From: Bacillota bacterium
Lineage (GTDB): Bacteria; Bacillota; Sulfobacillia; DUMF01
DNA: 64,000 nucleotides
Assembly: GCA_012840015.1 (NCBI GenBank)
Contig: DUMF01000027.1
Coordinates: forward strand, 62,001 to 126,000
Direction: 5' to 3'
Under the pieces are notes generated by a model. That model was not told the DNA's origin. It made no database searches and saw only the letters and a program-made list of their open reading frames with translations. The translations under genes and the position numbers were made by a program. Shown piece after piece: positions 1 to 9,437 of the stretch. Every line of letters starts with the position of its first letter. Positions within the stretch are counted from its first letter, which is position 1.

Positions 1-2
1 AA

Positions 3-1628
3 CCGGGGTTCACCGAGATTACAGCAAGGGGCATTTGGGGCAGGCTGACCCCTCAGACAAGGAGCGAGCTCGTGAGCGAGCTACGCCGGGTTTATAGTGA
101 ACGATTACCGGACATGGAGCAAGTGGTCAGGCTTGACGGGCTTAGGGATGAGCTCTCGGCGAGTGCCGTACGTTTGAGCCTGGAGTCCAACGGCACCTAC
201 GTCATGCTCCTTGTTATCAGCGAAGGTCACCAGCTTCCCATTTACGAAGGCCTTCTAAAGGTGATAGCGCACGCAATACACGTCGAGTCAATACTGAGAG
301 CCCAGATCCTCCAGAATCGGTACATCGAGGCCCTGGCGGAATCGATGTCGGACGGTTTCATGGTGCTGGACAAGCGTGGCGTCGTTTTGTACGTAAACGA
401 AGTTGGCCTTTCCATGTTAGGTCTCACGAAAGACGTCGTCGGCCGGAATCTCCGGGACATAACTCTTTTCGAACCCGAGATTTTCGAGGTGCTCCGAACG
501 GGCAAGGGCTGGACAGACAAGGAGTTCATAGTGGATCTTGTTTCCAAGAAGAACATACACCTGGTGAAGACCGCTATACCGATATTCGGCCGCAGCGGCG
601 AAGTTATCGCGGTAGTAGACACGTTCAAGGAGATCCAAACTGTCAAGAAGCTAGTCAACAAGATTAGCGGGGCTCAGGCCAAGTTTGCCTTCTCGGATAT
701 CGTATACAGGAATCAGGAGATGGGCCGGATCGTACAGTTCGCCAAGAAAATCGCCCAGGGCACCTCCCCGGTACTCATCTATGGAGAGAGCGGCACTGGT
801 AAAGAGCTTTTCGCCCACGCGATCCACAGGAGCGGGCCGAAGAGAGACGGGCCTTTCATCGTGGTCGATTGTTCGGCTATACCGCACGAACTTGCTGAAA
901 GCGAGCTGTTCGGCTACGTGGAAGGGGCCTTCACAGGGGCGCGGAGAGGCGGACGGCCCGGTAAGTTCGAAATGGCAAACGGAGGTACTATCTTCCTGGA
1001 TGAAATCGGGGAGCTGCCGCTTGAGATCCAGAAGAAGTTCCTGAGGGTTCTTGAGACCAAGACTATCACAAGAGTGGGTGACTATGTTCCAATTCCAGTG
1101 GACGTGCGAGTGATCGCCGCCACAAACCGTAATCTGGAAAAAGAAGTGGCAGAGAAGAACTTCAGAGAGGACCTTTTCTTCAGACTGAACGTGATAAGCT
1201 TTACGATCCCGCCACTCAGGGAACGGCCCGAGGACATCCTGCCTATAGCCGAGAGTTTCATCTCCAAATTCGAACAGTCGATGGGCAAGAGCGGGATACG
1301 GCTTTCGCCAGAAGCCGAGAGTTGCCTTCTCGGCTATGACTGGCCGGGTAACGTGCGAGAACTGAGGAACGCGATCGAGCGGGCGCTCAACCTCGTGGAA
1401 GGGGACGTGATAATGCCTGAGCACCTGCCATCTCGAGTGGTTTCCTCCAAAGTCTCGAAAACGCAACCGGCATCGGACCAAGCCACCCTCGAGGCCGTAG
1501 AGAGAAGAACCATACTCAGCGCCCTGAAAACGGCAAAGGGCAATAAGAAGGAAACAGCCCGCCTTCTCGGGATTTCGCGCAGCACGCTGTACGATAAGCT
1601 CAGAAAGTACGGCATTGACTACGTTTGA
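3..1628 (+). CDS. Sigma-54-dependent transcriptional activator with PAS domain (5' end cut by window)
   Basis: This is an enhancer-binding activator of RpoN promoters. A PAS sensor lies at about residues 80-190 (counted from the GTG at 72). The AAA+ domain has Walker A GESGTGKE at 238-245 and the sigma-54 contact loop GAFTGA at 285-290. A Fis-type HTH closes the protein (ETARLLGISRSTLYDKL). The GTG at 72 has an AAGGAG site in front, but the frame stays open to the window edge and its translation looks protein-like, so the gene probably starts outside the window. The N-terminal sensor ligand and the target promoter are unknown. No sigma-54 site was found nearby. Confidence 0.9.
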   Translation, partial: PGFTEITARGIWGRLTPQTRSELVSELRRVYSERLPDMEQVVRLDGLRDELSASAVRLSLESNGTYVMLLVISEGHQLPIYEGLLKVIAHAIHVESILRAQILQNRYIEALAESMSDGFMVLDKRGVVLYVNEVGLSMLGLTKDVVGRNLRDITLFEPEIFEVLRTGKGWTDKEFIVDLVSKKNIHLVKTAIPIFGRSGEVIAVVDTFKEIQTVKKLVNKISGAQAKFAFSDIVYRNQEMGRIVQFAKKIAQGTSPVLIYGESGTGKELFAHAIHRSGPKRDGPFIVVDCSAIPHELAESELFGYVEGAFTGARRGGRPGKFEMANGGTIFLDEIGELPLEIQKKFLRVLETKTITRVGDYVPIPVDVRVIAATNRNLEKEVAEKNFREDLFFRLNVISFTIPPLRERPEDILPIAESFISKFEQSMGKSGIRLSPEAESCLLGYDWPGNVRELRNAIERALNLVEGDVIMPEHLPSRVVSSKVSKTQPASDQATLEAVERRTILSALKTAKGNKKETARLLGISRSTLYDKLRKYGIDYV

Positions 1629-2217
1629 AGGGCTTCGATCGCCCCCTGGACCGCGATCCGCACGAGGTCGATGCAAGACTCATTGGAAGCTTTTGCTCTA
1701 TAATAGAGCCAGCGAATCAATAAGACGTCGGACTGCCGAGCACGCACGTTTTTAGGGAACGCGTGAGCCGCTCCGAGCGTACTAAGCTCAGGTAGGTCCG
1801 ACCTCGCTTCAGGGTGTTCCTGCCATGCACACTGGCGCAGAGGCCCGGCGGTGCGTAAACCCAATATAGACATTGCTTGTACAGCCGTTCTCTCTTGCAA
1901 AACTCCCTCGTAACATTGTAGTGTGGCGCTCTTTGCTCCGCGGGCGCGTGGTTCGTCGCCCGTCTAGCCCCAGTACACCACGGTAGTCTGGTACGCGGTT
2001 TCTAGCGCTTCTCCTTATCTGCTGCTATGTCATCGTGGCAGTTAGGTCGTCGTGGCATCGCCAAGTCCCCTCTGGAAATCTCGTAGCTATTTCATCTCGG
2101 CAAACTGTCCAGACACTTGAGAGACTGAATATCGTCCCTCGCCCTCGGCGAGAACTTGGTCACAAGGTTTGACACCAGCCATACCATACAGACATATTAT
2201 TATACATAGCGGGGTTA
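1629..2217. other. Gap without a supported gene; contains a perfect 15-bp palindrome
   Basis: No convincing gene is visible. At 1695-1709 there is a perfect palindrome, GCTCTATAATAGAGC (7-bp arms, 1-base centre), which could be an operator or a small hairpin. It has no following T-run, so it is not a terminator. A minus-strand open frame at 1619-1900 has a plausible helical C-terminal half but no family resemblance, no clear ribosome site, and overlaps the end of the activator gene. I do not call it. Confidence 0.4.
2169..2200 (+). promoter_or_regulatory. Possible sigma-A promoter
   Basis: TTGACA at 2169-2174 matches the -35 consensus exactly. TATTAT at 2195-2200 is a 5/6 match to the -10, but the 20-base spacer is long. 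CATATT at 2193-2198 gives 18 bases with a weaker match. It lies just before the reading frame that begins at 2218 and leads to the methyltransferase. This is a pattern match only. Confidence 0.35.
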
Positions 2218-2538
2218 GTGGAGCTGGATCTTGCGAAAGTCGCGAGGGCGCTGGCTGGAATGGATACAGGTCGTTATCGTTCAGTTCCTGAGAACCAGGA
2301 ATCCTTTCTCAGACGGGTGCAGCTTCGCAACGGCGTGTTCTTATCGCCTTTGGATCCTGAAAAAGGCAGGTTCCGCTAAGGAACAGCCTTATGGGGAGTG
2401 GGCGTTTTACAGTTTCAGGAGATTCTGCGGCTTTGCGACGAGATTCTGGCCATTTCCCGGGCGGTAGACATCGAGGTCAAAGAAAGCAATGGAGTCGAAG
2501 GGCTCAGCGGAATCAAATGTGGAACGGAGGCGGTGCAC
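2218..2538 (+). pseudogene. Leader reading frame with in-frame TAA, in phase with the downstream methyltransferase
   Basis: A GTG at 2218 opens a frame of 53 codons that ends in TAA at 2377-2379. The same frame then continues without another stop through 2380-2538 into the methyltransferase. Both parts read like protein (for example FLSPLDPEKGRFR before the stop and FQEILRLCDEILAISR after it). This suggests a gene or domain of about 107 residues broken by a nonsense mutation. The alternative is a short leader peptide followed by untranslated sequence. I do not recognise the family. Confidence 0.4.
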
Positions 2539-3285
2539 ATGGGTAATAGTGGTGAGGGTATCAGAAAGGTCGTGAGAAACTACTACGGCTACAGAGCCAG
2601 GGAAAGTTCATGTTGTTGCAGTTGCTCTTGTGGTGCCTCGGTGGACTCGATAGAAGGACTCAAGGGCCCTTCGCTTGGGTGTGGCAGACCCCTTGAAAGA
2701 ATTTCGCTTACGAGCGGCGAGGTTGTGCTTGACGTCGGGTGTGGAGCAGGCAAGGAAGTTATCGAGGCCGCGTTGAGGGTGGCTCCCGGCGGTCTCGCGC
2801 TTGGTCTCGACATGACCGATGAGATGCTTAGCCTGGCTCTCGAGAACCGAAGGATCTCTGGGGCTACGAACGCTTTCTTCCTGAAAGGCACAATGGAGAA
2901 CATTCCGCTCCCGGATAAGTCGGTCGACGTGGTCATATCGAACTGCGTCATCAACCTGGCTCAAGACAAGGGCGCCGTTCTGACGGAGATCTTCCGAGTG
3001 CTTAAGCCTGGCGGACGTTTGGCGATATACGACACAGTCGTGAATGACGAGGTGCCCTCTGCAGCCAAAGCAGATGAAGACCTGTGGTGCGCCTGCATCT
3101 CTGGTGCTCTCACCCCAGTAGAATACCGGCAGAAGCTCTCAGCCGCCGGCTTCTCTGAAATCGATGTCCAAATCGATACTTGGGCTGAACCAATGGAAGA
3201 TCTAGGCAATACCAGACTAGGAAGTGCTTTTATCACAGCGCGGCGCCCTGGCGCCAGCGACCACTTCGACCCGGTCGACGTATAG
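2539..3285 (+). CDS. SAM-dependent methyltransferase, arsenite methyltransferase (ArsM)-like
   Basis: It is predicted to transfer methyl groups from S-adenosylmethionine to arsenite, a detoxification reaction, in the cytoplasm. The start is ATG 2539, with GGAGG 8 bases upstream. The SAM-binding motif VVLDVGCGAG is at residues 62-71 and NCVINL at 135-140. A later CISGA also fits the ArsM family, in which cysteines near these positions bind As(III). The N-terminus carries an unusually dense cysteine cluster, CCCSCSCG, about 25 residues in. No arsR or ars pump gene is adjacent, so the arsenic role rests on motifs alone. Another metal or metalloid substrate is possible. Confidence 0.75.
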   Translation: MGNSGEGIRKVVRNYYGYRARESSCCCSCSCGASVDSIEGLKGPSLGCGRPLERISLTSGEVVLDVGCGAGKEVIEAALRVAPGGLALGLDMTDEMLSLALENRRISGATNAFFLKGTMENIPLPDKSVDVVISNCVINLAQDKGAVLTEIFRVLKPGGRLAIYDTVVNDEVPSAAKADEDLWCACISGALTPVEYRQKLSAAGFSEIDVQIDTWAEPMEDLGNTRLGSAFITARRPGASDHFDPVDV

Positions 3286-3670
3286 CTCTCTCCTAGGCGC
3301 CAAATCCCGACCGACTGCGCCTCCGAGAGAGTTTAAACACGTTTGTGACTCGGGGGAGGCTCGCGGAGACAAGCAACCCGGGCAGGAAGTTCCATGTTAC
3401 GCAGATGGCGGTTGTCGTTGGCCCAACTTTAGCCTATGATATGAATCTAAAAGTCGGGCTAAACTACGTAGTCGGCAAAGTCCTGAGATGTCTTCTGTTT
3501 ACATAGAAACACCAACAACCTTCCTCTCGCCGGTCCAGTAACAGCCTGGAAACAGCCTGGAAGCAGCTTTGTCCCGAGCAGCGTACACCTTTCACACTAG
3601 CTAAGCCCTCTCCCTGGATCCCAGCATCCTCAAGCACTCCTTCCCATCCTCAAGTTCAACCTTCTCTGCG
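3286..3670. other. Gap without a supported gene
   Basis: No gene, RNA or terminator is evident. A short direct repeat, AACAGCCTGGAAACAGCCTGG with a third partial copy, lies around 3540-3570. The right end runs into the decayed epimerase. Confidence 0.3.
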
Positions 3671-4364
3671 CGCTTCACGCCGAACTGGGCCCAAAACATC
3701 ACCGGTATGCTAAGGTTGCTGAAGCTTTGCGTGGCTTACTCCGTAAGAGATGTTATATTTGCGTCTTCAGGCGGGGTGCTTTACGGGGACGCTTATTCCC
3801 CAGCGCAAATGAGGAAAGCCCGCTTCGTCCTCAATTGCCTTACGGCATTGCCAAGCTTGCTGGAGAGCTCTACCTTCAGCACTATAGTGCTGAACACGGT
3901 CTCAACTCAGTGGCTTTGAGGTATGGAAACGTCTACGGCCCGAGGCAGGACCCCGCTGGTGAAGCGGGTATGGTAGCAATCTTCGCCAGCAAGATGCTGA
4001 AGGTCGAGAAAGTCACCATAAACGGCGACGGAGAGTACATACGGGACTACGTCTTCGTCAAAGACATGGTCGACACAAACCTGCGAGCCCCCGAACGGTG
4101 CAGCCACAATAGGGGTGCCCGTGCGTTCAACGTGGGTACCAGTTGTGGCACATCGGTGAACCAGTTATACAGGATGAGGGCGTCGGTCTTAGGTGTTGCA
4201 GTTGAACCAAATTACGGCCCACCCGGCCTGGTGATCTGAGGTCAAGCTTCTTGGACCCATCTAGAGCAGCAGCGGAACTGGGCTGGGAACCCCGTACAAA
4301 CCTGCGTCAGGAGCTGGAAGCGACTTTGGATTGGTTTAGAAGCCGGTACATCCATGTAACATAG
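3671..4364 (+). pseudogene. Decayed NAD-dependent sugar epimerase/dehydratase (GalE-like), at least two frameshifts
   Basis: The remains of an extended-SDR sugar-nucleotide epimerase are spread over three frames. From 3671 one frame gives the strand with FASSGGVLYGD. Near 3805-3815 the reading moves to the next frame, which gives the catalytic YGIAK, LRYGNVYGPRQDP and GDGEYIRDYVFVKDM. Near 4220-4225 it shifts again and gives RPGDLRSSFLDPSRAAAELG, ending in TAG at 4362. The N-terminal third, including the glycine-rich NAD-binding motif, is absent. The order of motifs matches UDP-glucose 4-epimerase-type proteins. It should be inactive unless the sequence has errors. Confidence 0.8.
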
Positions 4365-5556
4365 TAATGTAATTGTCGCCGAGGCCGCCATGGAGCGTCT
4401 CCTGCATGGGCTGCCCGGCCGCCAATACGTGGTGCTTGAGCCGGCAGGGTAGAACCTGGCCAAGGGCACTTCCAAAAGCACAATCAGCCCCCGCTTCTCG
4501 TAGCCAGCCAAAAGGCCTTGGTGCAATTAATGTCCAGGTCGCTAAGGGTCTTACTGCACCTACGAACCAGTACCGTCACGAACCTGGACGCCAGAAGCCA
4601 ACCAAAGCTTCCAAGCCCAGTCCTATCCGGGGCATTTCGCTCGAGCCGTAGCCCTGGTCCGTAGTCTCGGTCTTTAGCTTCGGTTCGTATCCAAGTTTGT
4701 TCTTCGCCACACATTTAAACTCCAGGCTATCAATTCGCGCGGACCCTGTTGCGCTCGTACGGGCGCACTTGCTGCAGAGTCATAGCCCCAAAGGGGTAAC
4801 GCCTAGTATGACAGGCTTGATGAACACTGTCGGTTGCATGGCAAAAGCAGGAAATTAAGGCCTCACGTCGAATCCACAGAATCAGCGGAAGCAAGGAAAC
4901 CTGCCCTGTAGAATGGTCGCTTGGGGTAGGTAGAGCTAGTAGCGAAACCGGCCGCGGCTCATCGCTGCGGAGGTGGTGGCTCGTGCCTTACTTTAGGCGG
5001 CGCAGTTACTTGTTCGGCTTGCTCAGGGTGTATGACGACCGCGAGGGCAGTTTTTACGTGAGGCTGTTTGGAGGAAGGATGTACCAGGTGCGGGGCAACA
5101 GACCGTCTGCCAGCAACAAATGTAGCCGTTCCCGTACCGTGGACGCGGATGGAAATCCCGCATTCAAGATGAAAGCCCAGAAGTAATAGATCGGATGCAA
5201 GGTAACCTCGAATTACGGCATGGGCCAACGGTTCGCCCTGCCGACGCAGTTTGTTTTTTGCCCAGACTGTTTGTTCGATCTTCTACCCGATTTTCTGTCG
5301 GATCTATTTAGTCCGAACGGAGTAAGCCGGTGCGCTCACCAGTTTGTGGATCATGGCACTCAAATTCGTAAAACCTCAATGCGGTCATCCTTGGAAAGCC
5401 AACACCGGCCAAGGCTGATAATGCTCTCTGGCTCCCCCTCGGCCGTTTCGAAACTAATTAGCCTCCGAGCTCGGCCTTGCTAGGCTGCAAGGCTGCGACC
5501 TGCAAAGAGCATTATTTCAAGCCACCGCTGATCCGATTCTTTCATAGACCTGTAAG
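4365..5556. other. Gap of about 1.2 kb without a supported gene
   Basis: Only short open frames occur, on both strands, with no family resemblance and no good ribosome sites (for example plus 4983-5186 and minus 4484-4714). No riboswitch or tRNA was recognised. Together with the broken epimerase on its left, this looks like decayed DNA. Confidence 0.4.
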
Positions 5557-6201
5557 TTACTGGTCTGGTTCGTTCCCCGCCAGTTCCAGGACGGCTTCTA
5601 CCTCGGCCGTAACCTTGATTTCATCAGGGGGCACTACATTTCCCGGACCTGGAGATGGCATATACGAGCTTTCACAAACCATCGAGTACCTGCCACCATA
5701 GGAACGACTCTTATCAAAGACGTGAATAACCGGGCCCATTTTTACTCCCAGTCCATCAGCGATAGCCCTAGCCCTCTCGATTGCGTTCACGGCTGCCTTC
5801 TTCAGCGCTTCCTGTTCCAATGCTGCCTTATCTTCGTGCTTGAAATTGATGTAGTCAATTTCCTTAACTCCCAGTTTGACGGTCACTTGAATAATCTGTT
5901 TGATCAGGGAAAAGTCGCGAACCTTAACCTTTAAAGCGTTAGAAACCTCGTACCCCCGAAAGACGCGTGAGTCGTTCTTCCACTCGTAACTGGGAGACAG
6001 TGCATAAGACCTTGTCTCAATATCCTGCTTCGGCACCCCAAGAGATTGGAGTTCAGCCAACAGCTTCCCGGTCACAGCGTCTACCAGTTCTTGAGCTTTG
6101 TACGCGTCTGGCTGGACAGATGTGATTTTGAGCCCTACTTCCGCGATATCGGGCTTGGCGAAAGCTTCGCCGTAGCCGGATACAACTATCCTCTTAATCA
6201 T
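5557..6201 (-). CDS. SIMPL domain-containing protein (DUF541)
   Basis: A 214-residue protein of the SIMPL/DUF541 family. The N-terminus is typical (IVVSGYGEAFAKPDIAEVGL), followed by the central LGVPKQDIETRSYALSPSYEW and a C-terminal half rich in helix and strand. I chose ATG 6201, five bases after an AGGAGG. A GTG two codons upstream overlaps that site and is less likely. There is no signal peptide, whereas many family members are periplasmic, so a cytoplasmic location is inferred. Its biochemical role is not established; related proteins have been tied to stress or signalling complexes. It has no co-directional neighbour. Confidence 0.85.
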   Translation of the reverse strand: MIKRIVVSGYGEAFAKPDIAEVGLKITSVQPDAYKAQELVDAVTGKLLAELQSLGVPKQDIETRSYALSPSYEWKNDSRVFRGYEVSNALKVKVRDFSLIKQIIQVTVKLGVKEIDYINFKHEDKAALEQEALKKAAVNAIERARAIADGLGVKMGPVIHVFDKSRSYGGRYSMVCESSYMPSPGPGNVVPPDEIKVTAEVEAVLELAGNEPDQ

Positions 6202-6488
6202 AAGCACCTCCTAAGCGCTCGAAACATTCTGTACTTCTCAAGTCACTTTTTCTTTGTGAAGTTCGACGTTGACCATTCTCTCCCCTTTTCTCCAGCACTG
6301 ACCCTCGTCTCTTTTGCCCGAGAGGCCTGCCCAGCTCCAGTCTTCATATTTTCGAGTCCACTTTTTTGAAGCAGCAACGGCTCAGTACCAAGCCAATTCG
6401 TGATCAGGGCTACGCCTGAGGTGAGAATCCCCGATCAGGGCTCCAGTTGACCTAAACTGAACTGCGTGCTACCCTACACTCGTAAAGT

Positions 6489-6504
6489 AACCGTCGTTAC
6501 GGTT
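6489..6504. promoter_or_regulatory. Inverted repeat just upstream of the FetA-like gene, possible operator
   Basis: AACCGT and ACGGTT form a perfect 6-bp inverted repeat around a 4-base centre. It sits 15 bases before the TTG start of the ABC ATPase gene, where a repressor dimer could block transcription or translation. The binding protein is unknown. Confidence 0.35.
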
Positions 6505-6519
6505 TTGAGGTGAGAGTGT

Positions 6520-7209
6520 TTGCCTTTGTTCGCTTTCGAAAAGATAACGTATGCCGTTGGCGATAACGGTTCTCATAAGGTCTCGGTCTCGGGTTCGGTA
6601 GACAAAGGTGGCGTCTTGGCGATTACGGGACCGTCGGGGTCTGGGAAGACAACTCTTCTTCGCATTTTGGCCCGGCTACAGCAACCAATTGCTGGCAAAG
6701 CGTGGCTCGATGGAAAGAATTGGTCAGATTTCAGCCCCAGCGAATGGAGGATTAGAATCCACTACCTTGCTCAAAAGCCAGCTTTTCTGCCCGGCACTGT
6801 CCTTGATAACCTGAAGTGGCCATTTCAGCTGGCAGCAATCAAAAAACGGGAAGGTTTCAACCGGGAAAAAGCGGCGGATCTCGCTTCAAAAATGCTTTTG
6901 CCAGGGGACATCTTCGAACGCGACGCCCAGATCATATCAGGTGGTGAAGCGGTCCGAGTTTCGCTAATCAGGTCGCTCCTCATCTCTCCCACCGTCTTAA
7001 TGGCTGATGAACCAACTGCGGCTCTCGACGCAGACGCGAGAGAAGCAGTGATCGCCGTACTCAAAAACTGGCTGAGGGATACCGGGGGAGCTCTTCTCTT
7101 GGTATCTCACCTGGAGGACGTCGAGACCTTCCCATCCGCCGCTAAGGTGGTCATCGGGTACCAAGGGAAGCAGCTTATCAACCAGGCTCACCAGAGTCTG
7201 GATCTGTAA
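6520..7209 (+). CDS. fetA: ABC transporter ATP-binding protein, FetA/YbbL-like
   Basis: This is the ATPase subunit of a two-gene exporter of the FetAB (YbbLM) type, associated in Escherichia coli with iron export and oxidative-stress resistance. The 229 residues contain Walker A GPSGSGKTT, the Q-loop around LAQKP, the ABC signature ISGGEA, Walker B VLMADEPTAALD and the H-loop LLLVSHLED. The start is a TTG at 6520 behind a GAGGTGAG site. The permease gene follows after about 100 bases. The signature reads SGGE-A rather than the commoner SGGQ/E-Q. The metal substrate is inferred from the permease family. Confidence 0.85.
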   Translation: MPLFAFEKITYAVGDNGSHKVSVSGSVDKGGVLAITGPSGSGKTTLLRILARLQQPIAGKAWLDGKNWSDFSPSEWRIRIHYLAQKPAFLPGTVLDNLKWPFQLAAIKKREGFNREKAADLASKMLLPGDIFERDAQIISGGEAVRVSLIRSLLISPTVLMADEPTAALDADAREAVIAVLKNWLRDTGGALLLVSHLEDVETFPSAAKVVIGYQGKQLINQAHQSLDL

Positions 7210-7315
7210 TCGGGGCCTTTCTCAGTATATCAAGTGGAGTCCTGATACGCTAGCGCTGTACTGAATTATTAGCTGTACTGCTTATATGCTTGTATCAGAA
7301 GGAGAAGAACTTGAG

Positions 7316-8116
7316 ATGAACGGCGGAGCCATACCCATTTCGGACGCCAAACTTTTGCTGAGCATCATCTTGGTGTGCCTGGCGGGCCTGGTGTCCACCG
7401 CCCTGAAACTGGGGCTCACCAAGTCGCTGGCAATCGGAACAGTACGAACCTTTTTGCAGCTTGGCCTAATCGGCTACGTGCTGGGCTACGTATTCCGTGT
7501 AGACAATCCCCTCTTGATGATAGCGGTCCTTACCGTAATGACGGGGATAGCGGCCCGAACCGCGGCACACCGAAGGGAAATCCCGATCCCTGGAGTAGGG
7601 CGCCACGCTTTCTTAGCTCTTTTGATCAGCTCTTTCTTCGTAGGGCTCATCGTAATTGGAGTCATAATCTCTCCAACACCCTGGTACACATCACGCATAG
7701 CCATTCCCATCTTCGGGATGATCCTGGGAAATTCCATGAACGGCGTTGCCCTCGCCCTCGATAGACTGAATACCGAAGTCCGCAGCCATGCAGGTGAAAT
7801 CGAGACCCTTCTGTCTTTCGGCGCCACTCCTTGGGAAGCTATCAGGGACCACTTAAAGCAATCCGTGCGAGCCGGAATGATCCCAACTATCAATTCCATG
7901 ATGACCGTAGGCATTGTGAGCCTTCCAGGCATGATGACCGGACAGATTCTGAGCGGCGCAGACCCAATCCAAGCTGTTCGCTATCAGATCGTGGTTCAGC
8001 TTATGATTTCCTGCGCGGCCGCGGCGGGCTGTCTGATCGCTGCATTGTTGACCTACCGGGATGTTTTTACACCCGAGTCTGCGCTAAATCCTTCCTTTCG
8101 TAAGAGTATTGACTAA
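7316..8116 (+). CDS. fetB: ABC transporter permease, FetB/UPF0014 family
   Basis: The membrane subunit partner of the preceding ATPase. It is 266 residues long with about seven hydrophobic segments. Family-typical stretches include GTVRTFLQLGLIGYVL, IPIFGMILGNSMNG (near residue 130) and the C-terminal SLPGMMTGQILSGADP. I place the start at ATG 7316, with AAGGAG 11 bases upstream. An in-frame ATG ten codons earlier (7286) lacks such a site. Together with the ATPase it should form a full exporter. Export of iron or another metal is known for the family and not shown here. Confidence 0.88.
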   Translation: MNGGAIPISDAKLLLSIILVCLAGLVSTALKLGLTKSLAIGTVRTFLQLGLIGYVLGYVFRVDNPLLMIAVLTVMTGIAARTAAHRREIPIPGVGRHAFLALLISSFFVGLIVIGVIISPTPWYTSRIAIPIFGMILGNSMNGVALALDRLNTEVRSHAGEIETLLSFGATPWEAIRDHLKQSVRAGMIPTINSMMTVGIVSLPGMMTGQILSGADPIQAVRYQIVVQLMISCAAAAGCLIAALLTYRDVFTPESALNPSFRKSID

Positions 8117-8382
8117 ACGTGTTAGAAAGTAATTGACACCCGGTTATCACACACGCCTTCTCGTCCTCGGCAGGAGTCAGCAACTAAGCCCCAATGCCCG
8201 CTGTGTTGTGCCACTGGTATACAACTTTTCGGGATAAATTCTTCCTCATCGTCATACTTTCAATCTGGGCATTTAATATGAGGTAACAGCTTTGCTAGAA
8301 AGCGATTATAAACAAGCACGAGGGCGAAGCGACCATATGGCTGCCGGAAGAACGGATCGGGTGGTGACTACTTCGTAATGGA

Positions 8383-9270
8383 ATGAGGCGTTCGCAGGTG
8401 AAGCAGAAACCCTGGCAGGGAAAACACATGTGGATATGGATTTTGGATAAGATTGGCACACCTGAGAAGGTCTTCGAAGATAGTGTGCGCTTAGGTTTGT
8501 CCGGGGTATTGATAAAGGCCTGGGATGGCTACCTGGCAGGCAGGTTTTTGGAACAGCTGCACAGTATAGTCAAACCGGTCCACGACTTTGGTCTCATTGC
8601 AGGTGCCTGGGGGTACAGTTACGGCAACAACATTTCAGGCGAAGTCCAGGTCATGAAACAAGCTCTTGATGCGGGTGCAGACTGGCTGGTCATCGATGCC
8701 GAAGCGGAATACGAAAACCCGCAAGGTCCCGAAAAGGCCATCGCTCTGGGGGAAGCCTTGAAGCAAACGCTGGAACAAGATGTTCCATTGGGTTACACCA
8801 CCTTTGCCATTCCGAGCTATCACCCTCGTTTTCCATACAGAGAATTCTCTTCGTTTTGCTCGGTTTGCCTCCCTCAAATCTATTGGGAAATGATGGGTAT
8901 GCCTTTGGACCGAGCCTTCAACTTATCTATCACAGGTTTATCAGCCTATGGACTCCCCATCGCTCCCGTGCGCCAGTCTTTCGGCCCAGTCACCCCTGCC
9001 GACATTTCTGCCTTTGCTTCGGCCTCTAAGATTCGCAACCTAGAAGGCATTAGCTACTTCAGCTGGCAGGATGCATCGGCTCCTCAGCTGGAAGCCATCG
9101 CGTTAGTGCCTTACGGCCGCTTTCAAGAAGTGAGTCCCTGGGCGAGGTTGGGTTGGTATATGGCCACAAAAAGGGCGATTATGGACGGAACTGACCCAAA
9201 GGGAGCAGTGACAAGGGAAATGCTGGCCACAGTTCTGGAGCGACTTGGGCTCCTGCGGGCCAAAGCCTAG
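8383..9270 (+). CDS. TIM-barrel, glycoside-hydrolase-like protein of unknown substrate
   Basis: A 295-residue protein. The first 220 residues look like a TIM barrel of the kind found in glycoside-hydrolase or lysozyme-like proteins: strands such as GVLIKAWDG, GLIAGAWGY, DWLVIDAEAEYEN (acidic residues at a strand end), PLGYTTFAI and CLPQIYW. The last 40 residues (KRAIMDGTDPKGAVTREMLA) resemble the tail of phage or cell-wall hydrolases and S-layer-type repeats. There is no signal peptide. The start is uncertain: ATG 8383 has a weak site and GTG 8398 is an alternative. I cannot assign the substrate; cell-wall or polysaccharide cleavage is a guess. Confidence 0.6.
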   Translation: MRRSQVKQKPWQGKHMWIWILDKIGTPEKVFEDSVRLGLSGVLIKAWDGYLAGRFLEQLHSIVKPVHDFGLIAGAWGYSYGNNISGEVQVMKQALDAGADWLVIDAEAEYENPQGPEKAIALGEALKQTLEQDVPLGYTTFAIPSYHPRFPYREFSSFCSVCLPQIYWEMMGMPLDRAFNLSITGLSAYGLPIAPVRQSFGPVTPADISAFASASKIRNLEGISYFSWQDASAPQLEAIALVPYGRFQEVSPWARLGWYMATKRAIMDGTDPKGAVTREMLATVLERLGLLRAKA

Positions 9271-9406
9271 TCAGCCAGAAAGCTAGCGAGAAGATCCCGC
9301 AGTTCCTCCATAGCCCACATTACTGCGTCAGCATCCCTCTTGAGCGCCATGATCGCCACGGTGTCATAGCCATCCGGCTTTTATGTTCAAGCGTGTCCGC
9401 CTGAAC

Positions 9407-9437
9407 GAAAAGTAATGAAAAGTGAATGAAAAGTGAT
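9407..9437 (+). repeat. Three direct copies of GAAAAGTRAT
   Basis: Three near-identical 10-11 base units, GAAAAGTAAT, GAAAAGTGAAT and GAAAAGTGAT, run head to tail directly into the start of the thioredoxin-like pseudogene (ATG 9436). Slippage is the likely origin. Confidence 0.6.

Noticed and set aside
651-1676. 341-codon minus-strand open frame
   Set aside because: It is the antisense shadow of the well-supported sigma-54 activator.
1619-1900. Minus-strand open frame of 93 codons
   Set aside because: It overlaps the end of the sigma-54 activator, has no ribosome site and no family resemblance, although its second half looks protein-like.
9267-9390. Minus-strand tail reading ALKRDADAVMWAMEELRDLLASFLAD
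   Set aside because: It looks protein-like but has stops just upstream, no usable start with a ribosome site, and overlaps the end of the TIM-barrel gene.
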